The translations under genes and the position numbers were made by a program. From Cercophora sp. LCS_1 (taxonomy: Eukaryota > Ascomycota > Sordariomycetes > Sordariales > Lasiosphaeriaceae), in assembly GCA_036250225.1 (NCBI GenBank), contig JAPZLL010000011.1, forward strand, positions 248,001-312,000: a DNA stretch of 64,000 bases, given 5' to 3'. Positions 44,483-54,178 of this stretch are shown here, in pieces. Positions within the stretch are counted from its first letter, which is position 1. Each line of letters opens with the position of its first letter. The notes under the pieces are model-generated. The model worked only from the letters and a program-made list of their open reading frames with translations, was not told where the DNA came from and made no database searches.

Positions 44483-45620
44483 AAATCTTGAGATGTCGGG
44501 GACAGATCATATGTAGGGCGATTTGCATGCTGTTGTTGAGGGTGAGGTCAGGGGCAGGGGATGTTGTCCAGCAATCCTCAGGGACACCCTAGGCGCCAGC
44601 TAGATCACCACAGAGAATATATATCTCGCGAATCGAAGTAAATCAACGCCGTTTTCTTCTGAGCTGTCTCAAATCCCGAAATAAGCGATACCCTCTGAAG
44701 GAGAAATCACCACTCCCGAGAGCGTAAACCATGCCACTGATCCTCGAAGATGCTTAAGGTGTTGCACGTGCTGGTTGAAGACTGGGTGCGCTAGCGTTCC
44801 GAGAGATTGCTTGACTTTTTTCTCTGAAGGGTCGACTCGCACTACGGACATGAGCTCTCGCATGGCGCTTTTGTTGCAGGATCTTGCAAGTATCTTTCAG
44901 ACGCTTAAGATCCCGGGTGCCAAGGTGCCCCGCCCCGCGATCTGGCATCGAAGTTCCTCTGGGATGGTGGTGTAGCTGGCCATGTGTGAAATGAAATAGC
45001 AATCCTGGTGCGATCGTGATTACAGGCCCGGTGCCGGGATGCGGCGATGTGAAGGAGAAAGGGGTGGAAGGTGCAAGCTAGCTAGAGGTGGGTGGGTCTG
45101 GCTCCAGCCCCATGACAGCTCTGTGTTCCCTGATACATGGTGGCATCATGTGCTCGACTCAGTGCCATTAGCACCTTCCTTGCCACGAGCAGAGCAGCCC
45201 TATAGAAGTGACCCGGCGCAAAGAGATGCCCCTTCGAGATCGGGATTGCGAAAGGTAAAGATTAGATTCCTGGTCATGATGGCCACCAGCGTGTTGGACG
45301 GGCGATGCGAGGTCACGGCGGACTTGCGGTCGAGGAGGCCAGAGACGGATTTGAGGTCGTTGAGGGCGAGGTGGACTACGGGGCCTGGGTTCTTTGCATT
45401 TGGCGATTTTGTCGTGCGGGGGTGGTACATGCAATGCTCAGTGGTTCGCTGACCGATTGAGTGACAAAGTAACATACAACTACGGGGTCAAATACTGCAG
45501 AATTTTTGTCAAGTTTACCAGCCTTTCTCCATACGAGAAGAGTTCAATGAGAACAGCCCACTTTCCCCTTACGCAACTCATGACTACTAGCCTGCCCCCA
45601 GACAACAAGGGTCTCAGGTT
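44483..45620. other. Intergenic region with an F-box relic
   Basis: Apart from the F-box relic at 44669-44983, a protein-like minus-strand frame runs at about 45230-45450 (VVHLALNDLKSVSGLLDRKS). I cannot assign it; it may be part of the same decayed neighbourhood. Confidence 0.35.
44669..44983 (-). pseudogene. F-box protein remnant, frameshifted and truncated
   Basis: An ATG at 44983 begins MASYTTIPEELRCQIAG, the start of an F-box. A shift of frame near 44940 continues it as HLGTRDLKRLKDTCKILQQK, and a second shift near 44870 continues as RELMSVVRVDPSEKK, then HPVFNQHVQHLKHLRGS, ending at a stop at 44669. Together these match the fungal F-box layout with the segment that usually follows. Two frame changes in 300 nt and the lack of the leucine-rich remainder indicate a relic. 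Confidence 0.5.
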
Positions 45621-47023
45621 TCACATGAACTCTGGCTCCTTAGTGAACCTCTTGAGGATAGAACCAACCAAGATTTGGGCAGCCCGGTCGATCGTCTGCT
45701 GCTCGGCCTCAGTCGGCTCCTGAACCTGGATGCAGCTTGGTAAGGGGGGTAGGGACGATTCCTTGCCGTCGACCACAACTTCAACCTGCTCCCAACATGG
45801 ACTTGGTTACCCACCGGGCATCAAAGCTTGGCGATGTGGGCAGACTCACCTGCTTCCGCATGTCGAACTCGCGGAATGTGTCTTGGTACTCGCCGTCGTT
45901 GTTCTGCTCGAGGATTTTCCTCGACGTCTCAAGCATCGCTCTAATAGAGCTCTCGGGCTGTGAGGTAACATTTAGAACTGAAGGCCTAGGCAGATAAGGC
46001 ACCGGTTGGAATTCGGGATGCAACCCACCGCGTTCTCGCTCTCAAGAGCAGGCAGGCTTGAAACTGTGACTGCCTGATCTATGTCTTGAGCGACCCACTC
46101 TGACAAGTGTTGCTGACGTGTTTAGAAGGGTTAGCCACGGACTAGGTTTTGCCACTGCGAAGTTCATTGGTTCTCTGGAGTATAGATACCTTGACTGCCT
46201 TTAGATCGGCCTGGTCATCGACGCTCAAGTCAGCCGCATCGGCGTAGATGGCCCCGAGCCACACCTGAAGCGCGTCTGCGACCCCAGGAGCGTAGTTGAA
46301 ATTATCCTCTCGATCTTTAACAAAGGATTCAGCGTCTGGCTAGAAGTCAGTTAGTGATTAGGGTCCTGCTCGGGAGGGCCGTATCATCAAGAGAGTCAGG
46401 ACAAGTGAAAATGAATTTCTTACCTTCATACGCGCCGTTCTGAGGATGGGCAAGCCCCGCCAGGAACGCCACCGCCAACGCTTTTCGACGCAACTGAACT
46501 TGAGCTTGACGGCATCGTAAACGTTCCGAGCGAACCAGTAGCAGTTATGGTTCAAAAACGAGTACTTCCCACCTTCGTCGGTGGCCAATTTCAACAGGCG
46601 CACAAGATCTCTGACCTTGAGGACATCCGAGTTGAATTCGAGTGAGAACAGTGGCAGCGGGAGGTCTCCGACCCGTCCACCGCTGCTGCTGCTGCTGCTG
46701 CTGCTGGTGAGCCATGAGGAAGAACCCGAGGAGGAAGTAGCGCCCCAGTTCCTTCGACCGATGATGACTTGGTCTTGCGGGTTCTGTCGCTCGGCAAGGA
46801 GGCGCGTGCGCTTGGGCTTGGACTCCTCAACGCCAGCCTCGACCTTCTCAACAATCACTTGGAGGTACTCATGCGTGACCTTGGATCGAAGGTTTTTGAC
46901 ATGGGTCAAGGCTCTCACCACGCAGTCGTCGTATGCTCCTTGGTTTTGCGATAGCAGCGAATACCATTGCTGCGTAGTGATGATGATTTCTTGGGGGCTG
47001 TCGAAGAGGCTGGGAAGGGACGC
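45621..47023 (-). CDS. Fungal protein of unknown function, five exons
   Basis: Minus-strand exons are 47023-46424, 46339-46190, 46112-46029, 45957-45850 and 45785-45621; all junctions are phase 0 and the product is 368 aa. The ATG at 47023 begins MASLPSLFDSPQEIIITTQQW. The N-terminal part has a helical domain, then a Ser-rich linker encoded by a (CTG)n-type repeat at about 46683-46704, then the block KYSFLNHNCYWFARNVYDAVKL, which recurs in fungal proteins and has a Cys/His pair but no activity known to me. The C-terminal third is acidic and helical (AMLETSRKILEQNNDGEYQDTF). No signal peptide or membrane segment is visible. Confidence 0.78.
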
Positions 47024-48137
47024 CATCGCAATCGCGAGGAAATGAATGCCTGTGAGGTACACGTGTCGGATCTTTTTCTATCTGTTCCTTCCCATCCAAG
47101 GAGCCGATTTGGGTTCCCACATTGCATTATATATACCTTGGATAGCGCAGCCGTCGTGCGGGACGACATCAGGGTGAGGGTCCATGGGACCCTGGGGGCC
47201 GTTGGATTCCTCTGGAAGCCGAGAGACCGCCACGCGCGTAGCGCGGAGACGCCCATCACCAACGAGCTTGCCCTGAAAGGCCCATTCGATCTTTGACGGG
47301 ACACCGAGCGCCTATCGCACCCACACCCTTGTCGTGGATGGCGACGAGTGGCTCTTCTGCCCGCAACCCCCGCATTTGCTGCATCAATGAGCAATTTTTC
47401 GGGACGATGTAAGCAGTTCAATCATACATAAGAAAGAGACCGACCTTTGGGCGGGATATCGATGCCGGCTTGGCTCCAAGGTCAGGATTGGTCTGCTGAC
47501 GACTCTGCCGGATTGTCCACAGCAGGCTGAAGCGGTGGGAATGCCAACACCATCAGGATAAACACCACTTTTCTCGAGTTACACGAATGTGAGGATATGG
47601 CAGACAGCCTGAAACTCGCTGGCAACAGCAGATGCAATGTATGACTCGCCAAACGGCATTTCCACTGACTCAAAAGGGACCCAGATGTGTCTGGCCTGTT
47701 TCTCGAAAATCCTAACCGGGAGGCTGCAAGAGGGCAGGTCTCGACGTTGAGGCCCAACTGGAGCGCCCGGCTGCGTGACTCTCACGAGTGGGTTTGGCAG
47801 GAAGAAGTCCTGCCAATAGGGGTTCGCCTCCATCACCAGCCAGCCCACCACTTCACTCGCCAAAACATCCCACTTGGGGCATTGCATCGGGTGCGCTTGG
47901 CGTCTGCTAACTCTGCCAATGCCCCAGGGCCACGAGAAGACGGCGAGGGCCGGTTCCCGCGCTTCACGCGGAAGCCGTGAAATTGAATGTGCTGTCTAGC
48001 ATCTGCGCATCGATTACTCAGCTGCCTGACCCCCAGTCCGGGTCCCTTTTGCGACCCACGTTTTCCCTCTCGTAGATTCAGGATTTCACCGAGTTGAACT
48101 TCAAGTCAGGCCGTCCGGGCACTCAAACCACACAACT
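47024..48137. other. Divergent promoter region
   Basis: About 1.1 kb between the unknown gene (-) and the metzincin gene (+). Minus-strand frames at 47482-47887 have no recognisable family. Confidence 0.4.
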
Positions 48138-49814
48138 ATGTCGACAATGACGGTCTATGGCCCCGAGTCCCGGGTTACCTGTGCTCTCTTGCGTCCCGAA
48201 ATACTAACGTCGGGGCCTAAGTATGGCGATGAGGCTGACCCGCACAACGACAAACTGGGCCTCGCTGCTTTACCAACCGTCTTCTGGAATCCAGGCGAGG
48301 AGATCCACGTGCGCTTTCTGCCGAACTTGAAGGATTCGAGGCTCTCGGAAGACAGGTACCGAGCTGCTATCAGAAAAGTCAAAGACTTCGCGAAGGAATG
48401 GGTCGACGCAGCAAACATCTACTTCTCGTTCGACGGCGCAAACGATGCACCCGTTCGCGTCCGACTGTTCGACGGCGCTGGCGGCGTGTCGTGGTTGGGG
48501 ACCTCTTGTCGCAATGAAGCGGCCAACAAACCGACCATGCAACTCGGCGTCTCGACCGATGAGACCTTCAAGTTCACTGTTTTACATGAGTTCGGCCACG
48601 TGCTGGGCCTTGTGCATGAGCACTCGAGCCCGCGAGCAGGGATTAAGTGGAAGAGAGACGAGGTATTGACGCATTTCAGAAGTTCCTACGGGTGGGACGA
48701 TTCCGTGGTGGAAAAGGAGGTCTTTCAAGTTTACCCATACGATGAAGTCTACGCGCCGGGCGCATTCGACCGCGAATCGGTCATGATCTACCCGATTAGC
48801 TCCAACCTCACCGAGGACGGTATGAGCGCGCCGCAAAACTCGAAGCTGTCCAGCCGCGACAGGGCCGGCATCATCACCATCTACCCGAGGAACGCCATTG
48901 AAGAGAGCAAGGGCGTGTATTACAGCTGGAACTTCAAGCCGTATTCCCGTTTTGACCCCATCAACAGGGCCGTCATCAAGCTCGAGCCTACTCGCCCAAT
49001 GCCTTCGGCCATTGCTGTTGGTATAGCCCAAGCTGATCTAGCCCGCGGTGAGAATCTCCGGCTGAAGGCCAGGGCTCACTCGTTGGAAGAAGGCCAGTTC
49101 ATCGCTGCAACGGAGACCTGGGGCGCTGGGACGTCGCGGTTGGCCTCGGCGGGAGTCATGTGGCTCACGCTCGGAACACCGGGGACAGCAGGATTTCAGA
49201 CCGGCGAGGTCGACAGCAGTCGCAAGTATCCACCGCGAAGCAGCCTCCCGGCCTCGGCCCACATACAGGTGAAGTTTGAGACTTCCTTTTCGGCGGCTCC
49301 CGAGGTCGTCCTCTGGATCAAAGGCTTCCACATCGGCCAGTCCAAGGGCGGATCCGAAGACTGGAGCTTGCGTATCTCAGCCGAAAGCATCACTACCCAC
49401 GGGTTCTACGTGGCCATGTCGTCAGAACCAGGTTCCAAGGTCTACCGGGCCATCGTCACTTGGGTCGCCTTTCGGAAGGATAAGTCAGGCGTTTATCATG
49501 GCATCGAGACCGGTACCAAGGCGGACATGCAAGTTTGGGACGGCCTGAATGACAATCGAAGAGGCTTCACGCGCGTGATCGACCTCCGAGAGCAGAAAAA
49601 GAACCAACAGTGCACAGCCAAAGTCTTCAGAGTCTACTTGGGAATCACATCGTTTCACTTCAAGGGCGAACAGAACCTCAGATTTCACGCAGAGACGGAA
49701 ATGCTAGAGGACGACCCAGAGATTATGGCGAATGAGTTTCGGGTATTTGTGGGAACTTGGAACAAGAGTGAGCTTCTCGAAGCTAGCGCCTCTTGGCTGG
49801 CGATCTACGAGTAA
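48138..49814 (+). CDS. Metzincin-type zinc protease with H-type-lectin-like C-terminal region
   Basis: A single exon of 558 aa. Residues 150-161 are HEFGHVLGLVHE, the HExxHxxGxxH zinc site of metzincins with catalytic Glu151. SVMIYPIS downstream (near residue 215) fits the Met-turn, and the domain ends with the LSSRDRAGI segment common in astacin-like proteins. After a linker, residues about 290-558 contain repeated beta-rich segments resembling H-type lectin domains (HIQVKFETSFSAAPEVVLWI, then GFYVAMSSEPGSKVYRAIVTWVAF). No signal peptide or propeptide is apparent, so it may act inside the cell or leave by another route. Substrate and glycan are unknown. Confidence 0.85.
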   Translation: MSTMTVYGPESRVTCALLRPEILTSGPKYGDEADPHNDKLGLAALPTVFWNPGEEIHVRFLPNLKDSRLSEDRYRAAIRKVKDFAKEWVDAANIYFSFDGANDAPVRVRLFDGAGGVSWLGTSCRNEAANKPTMQLGVSTDETFKFTVLHEFGHVLGLVHEHSSPRAGIKWKRDEVLTHFRSSYGWDDSVVEKEVFQVYPYDEVYAPGAFDRESVMIYPISSNLTEDGMSAPQNSKLSSRDRAGIITIYPRNAIEESKGVYYSWNFKPYSRFDPINRAVIKLEPTRPMPSAIAVGIAQADLARGENLRLKARAHSLEEGQFIAATETWGAGTSRLASAGVMWLTLGTPGTAGFQTGEVDSSRKYPPRSSLPASAHIQVKFETSFSAAPEVVLWIKGFHIGQSKGGSEDWSLRISAESITTHGFYVAMSSEPGSKVYRAIVTWVAFRKDKSGVYHGIETGTKADMQVWDGLNDNRRGFTRVIDLREQKKNQQCTAKVFRVYLGITSFHFKGEQNLRFHAETEMLEDDPEIMANEFRVFVGTWNKSELLEASASWLAIYE

Positions 49815-50252
49815 GATTGGAGGTTAACGGACAGCGAGCTCGCCGAGAATGGCTTGGCTGAATGGTGAGAAATTTTCAGTCCCGGGTTTTACCCTAGCTA
49901 CCAATAAAATTTTCCTTAGTGCATTCCCTATCCAAAGATGGAAACACAAGGCTTTGTCACATTTAATGGCAAGCTGCCCAGGGCATCACCGACTTGGTTG
50001 GTTGAGAGCTCATTCGATGCCAATTCCTGTCGTTGAACTTGCCCAGCTTGGTTGGGCTGGCCTCACAGGTGCTGGGTCTCGTCACTGGCCCATTCGAGCT
50101 TAGAATATCGAGCGTGTCGCCCGATGTGACCAAGACATAAGCCGAGGGCAGAAGTTGAGCGTGAAGGAAAAGAGAATTATGAGACCTCCTCCCACAATGA
50201 TGAACGCAGTGGCAAAATGCTGATTAGTTGTGGTTGCCTGGAGATATACACC

Positions 50253-50856
50253 TTAACCTGCGGGAAGAAGGTGTGGGTGTATTTCCACTCTCAGGACTTT
50301 CATCCGTACTAGGCACTTATGCTCAGTATCATAAGAACTCGGATCTCCACAGTGAAAACATATGTTAAAAGGGTTAAGTTTCAAAACACCCGAGAATATC
50401 TGTGACGACCTTACATGGACGTCACTTAGTGACCGGCGCGGTTCAATCAGGAGGGTCCCAGGTCCCGGCGCAAACGAGCCCGGGACCCGGGGCGTCGGAC
50501 CAGTAGAGAGGATCCCAGGTCCCGGTGCGAGTGAGCTCGGGACCTGGGACCAGGGAAAACAGACAGATATGTAGTTGCAATAGTTGTGCCCACAACCGTG
50601 TGAGGACTCTTGGATCCTCACGCTAGCAATACATTGTTCTTGAGCACCGCTCAGTGAGACCCATCGTCCGGGACTTTGATCTGCTTGACAGTGTATCCCC
50701 TTTCGAGAGTTGTACTAGCCTTCACTCAGTCACCTTGCACCCCCTTACTTAGAGCATTGGACCCTGTCCGCTCTTACGATCTGTCTTTACCAGACCCACC
50801 TCGGTGTATCTGAAGCAGGCCGTAACAGGTATACCCGGAACAGGCTGTAACATCAA
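50253..50856 (-). mobile_element. Possible LTR-retrotransposon relic
   Basis: On the minus strand the segment near 50855 begins TGTTACAGCC, as many fungal LTRs do. Downstream, a minus-strand frame (50621-50253) contains ICFHCGDPSSYDTEHKCLVR, resembling the CCHC-like knuckle and following basic stretch of Ty3/gypsy gag proteins. No reverse transcriptase or integrase, no second LTR and no target-site duplication were found. A small decayed fragment is the most I would claim. Confidence 0.3.
50454..50551. repeat. Two tandem palindromic units, 57-bp period
   Basis: CCCAGGTCCCGG begins at 50457 and again at 50514, exactly 57 bp apart. Each copy is followed by a loop of about 13 nt and an inverted copy (CGGGACCCGGG, then CGGGACCTGGG). 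In the second unit, arms 50514-50524 and 50538-50548 are perfectly complementary over 11 bp. Each unit could form a stable GC hairpin in DNA or RNA. Confidence 0.75.
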
Positions 50857-51393
50857 CACGCGTGACTGACTGTCCCGCTCCTATTGCAATCCAACGCACC
50901 ATGCGAAAAACTCTGTTCCATGCAACCTCTTTTCAGCTCTCTTTGCGGCGAACGTTCTGACACAACGACAATTTACTCAGCCGTCACACCTCGAGCAGCT
51001 CGCAGCGTGCTTGCGGCTGTCTCCCTGCTTGTCTTTCGGCATCGTTCCCACATGATTCAATGTCGGCGGCGAACGAATTGTTGAACATAGCTGTTTCCAC
51101 TCTGGTCTCCAAAGGGCGATTGCTGGCCCGGGCCCGATGGTTCCCGTCCTGGCGGGTCATTACCAAGCAATGAGTCTAGGCGAGGTTCAAACTTGAAGCA
51201 TGGAGAGCTCCTCGCGATATGAGCAAAGTTTCGTTCTTGAGACAGCTATTTTCCCACGGCCCTCCCGTCATCGCAGAAGTAAATACTTGCGTCATGTATA
51301 TCATGACCCTCATTACCTGAAATTCCTTTTCCGCATCCCAGTAGCCAAAAACAAGTCCCAGACACTACCCAATTCCCCACCAGAACCACGATC

Positions 51394-53461
51394 TTACTTC
51401 TCCTGATACGTGTACTCAGGGGTGCTCGTTCCTCCTTCTTGCTCGAATTGATGCGGCCGGGCAGACGCCGTCTCGACCATAGCCTCGCTATCGTCGGCCT
51501 TCTTGACGTGGAAGAAGCCGGCGATGTTGAGCAGGGGTTGGAAGAACCCGGTGTCATGAACAGACCCTGCCTTTCGATCAGCGCTATTCCTCAACTAGCT
51601 AACACGGACAAACTTACCATGCCACTGTTCCCTCTTGTCAAAGTCTTCGGGGAGTAGTCGGTCACGGGAAATCTTGCGGATGATGAAGATAGTCCCGTTG
51701 ATGATGCCGTGAACGAGGAGACCACTACGATGGTGAGTGATTCCCGCCAATGACGAGTGACAAGAATACTTACGCGATAAGGCCGTACGCAATCGAGTAG
51801 CTGAATGGAATAAACATCAAGGTGACGAAGGCCGGGACTGCGTCTCCGATGTATTTCCAGTTGATGGAAACCACCTGGCGCATCATCATGCATCCAATCT
51901 GGGATGGTCAGCAACGCACCACAGGAAAGCAGGGGGGCACTGACCAGAATCAGGGTACATCCCGTGGCCCACGGAGGGATCGACGCAAAGATGGGCGCAA
52001 AGAAGATGGAGATGATGAAGCACATCCCGGTTGTCAGCGCGGTCAGCCCCGTCCTTCCGCCCTCCGCTATACCCGACCCGGACTCGATAAACGCTGTCAC
52101 GGGTGACAGCCCAAGGAGACTTCCGATCGAGATGCTGAATGCATCGGTGCAATACGCAATGGTCGAGCGAGGGAAGTCTCCCTTGGCAGCGTCCGCCACC
52201 CCTGCGAACCGGGCCATGCTGTACAGTGTCGCTGTGCAATCCAGGATATCGACGTACAAGAAGGTGAACAGGGCGAGCACAAACTGGCTGGCCTTTGGGC
52301 TCACATCCCAGTCATTTGCGCGAAGCAGCTTGTCGATTGGATAGAACCCCACCACGTTCTTGAAGAAATCAAATCGCGACTGGCCCTCGGGGGTGTAGGG
52401 GAAGTAGGTGAAGGACGTTGTTCGCCTGGAAAGTCAGCGCCAATGCCGTTGCATGAGGAGTACGACTTACGGCCACGAAATGATGGAGGTCAGCAAGATG
52501 CCAATGATCATGGCGCTCTTCACCTTATACGCCATGAGCAATACCGTCACCATGCCGCCAAACATCAAACCAATCCACAACTGCGGGTTTCTCATCTTGT
52601 GGCCGTCGCACTGTCCAAACTCATTCAAATACTCGGGCGCGCATCCGCCCAGGTCGAGCGGCGCTGGATAGGATCCCGTAATGGCACCGATGCCTGCGGG
52701 ATAAGACAGTCCAATGACAGCAAGGAAGAGCCCAATGCCGCAGGCGCTCGCGATTTTGAGGGATGTCGGCAGCAATTTGACCAGCCACTGACGCATTCCT
52801 AGCAGAGACAGGGCAACGAAGATCCATCCCTCCACGAAAACAGCTGTCAAGGCCAATCGGTACGGAATATTGCCGGTACCATGGAATCCAACGACTTGGT
52901 AGGTAAAGTACGCATTCAGTCCCATTCCAGGGCTGGGATCACAGGGTTGTCAGTCAAGCACAATCGAGACGGAACTCATCACTCACGCCAAGGCAACCGG
53001 CATGTTGGTCAGCAGTCCGAACAGGCACGATGCAAAGCCCGAGATGGCAGCTGTCCCGGTGATCAACTCGCGCTGGATCTCTGCACACTCATCCGTTAGA
53101 GATGTTCAACGAGGATGGAGAGTCGCATTACCCAGGAGACACTGGTTGTACGCCGGATCCTTGGCACATGTTATGTCCTCGGTGTCAGTGCAGACACAGG
53201 TGCCGCCGCTGTCTTTGAGAATGACGGCATTGACCGAGATGATGTAGGCCATGGTGAAGAAGGTGGTCAAGCCCGCCCGGATCTCGGTGGAGAACCGCGA
53301 GTTTGGAATCTCTTTCTCCTGCAATATGTCAGCTGTCGTTGATTATCCGGGATGGCAGAGCAACACACATGGCCGGAGCCCTCGAGTCTGAAGAGTCGAC
53401 CAAAGGTTGTCCGGGCGAACCCGTGGTTGACTTTGCGCAAGAGGCCTTCAAAGTACGCCAT
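51394..53461 (-). CDS. azgA: AzgA-type purine (adenine/guanine/hypoxanthine) permease
   Basis: Minus-strand exons: 53461-53369, 53318-53132, 53080-52987, 52932-52471, 52425-51945, 51898-51774, 51724-51618 and 51566-51394; the product is 573 aa. AzgA-family permeases of the NAT/NCS2 superfamily import purine bases through the plasma membrane with protons. The family signatures are clear: RAGLTTFFTMAYIISVNA (TM1), PVALAPGMGLNAYFTYQVVG (TM3), DILDCTATLYSMARFAG (TM8 motif), SPVTAFIESGSGIAEGGRTG (TM10 motif) and a cytosolic tail DFDKREQWHGSVHD. All seven introns have standard ends and phases close to one frame. In Aspergillus nidulans azgA is induced by purines and repressed by ammonium; I saw no regulatory site here that proves the same. 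Confidence 0.93.
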
Positions 53462-54178
53462 GATGATGGGATCGTCTGATGAGAGTGGTCTCGGCAAGTG
53501 GATGCAAGGGAGACGGAGACATCTGGGGAAAGCGGGGGTGATGGGCAAAGGTGTATGCGACGAACAGACGGCGTTGCACAGGCTCGCAGCCTTGCTGCCC
53601 TGGATGGCGTGCCGGTGTCACGGACGCCATTTTGGGGGTCGTTCGGGACGCGGGTGGTGGTATTGACGAATACCACGGTGGTGGTTGGCCAGATGGTCAT
53701 GATCCAGACCGGCACCTGCAGGTGGGGCTGGACGCCCGCCGCCCGCAGGGACCGCGAAATCATGCGTTGCACGGAACCGGAAATGCGGTACCGTCAAATG
53801 GGTGGCCCCGAGCGTCCCCGCGTCCACGGGCGTCGTCGAGTGCGTTATCTTGCGGGCCGGGCGTCGGATGCGTGGCTTGGTGACAGCGAATCACACACCG
53901 ACCGACGGCAGACGGGCTGAGCCCTCAGCTCGAGCAGTGCGTCCATGGCGTTTTATGGGTCGTTTATGCAGCGAATGGGATGGGTGAGCTGCACCTCTCG
54001 GGCCCCTCCTATCGTTGGCGGTTGCACGGTGCACCCAGTCTAGAAAACCGCAATCTGAGCCCTGTGAGACACTGCATTCATTCGCAATAATAGCGGGGTC
54101 GTCCCGACCAGACTGATTGACTTCCAGGTTGCAGGGCCATTCGCTCCGTCACCACCACCACTCATAGCCACCACACCC
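53462..54178. other. Divergent promoter region
   Basis: About 720 nt between the permease (-) and the methyltransferase-like gene (+). Several GC-rich open frames overlap and none looks real. Confidence 0.45.

Larger units (their letters stand above)
49815..51393. other. Intergenic region with retroelement-like relic and palindromic repeat
   Basis: Beyond the relic (50253-50856) and the palindromic repeat (50454-50551), no gene is seen. Base composition is more mixed than in the neighbouring coding DNA. Confidence 0.4.

Noticed and set aside
46683..46704. CTG-type microsatellite as a standalone repeat feature
   Set aside because: It is short, in frame, and simply encodes the Ser run of the five-exon gene.
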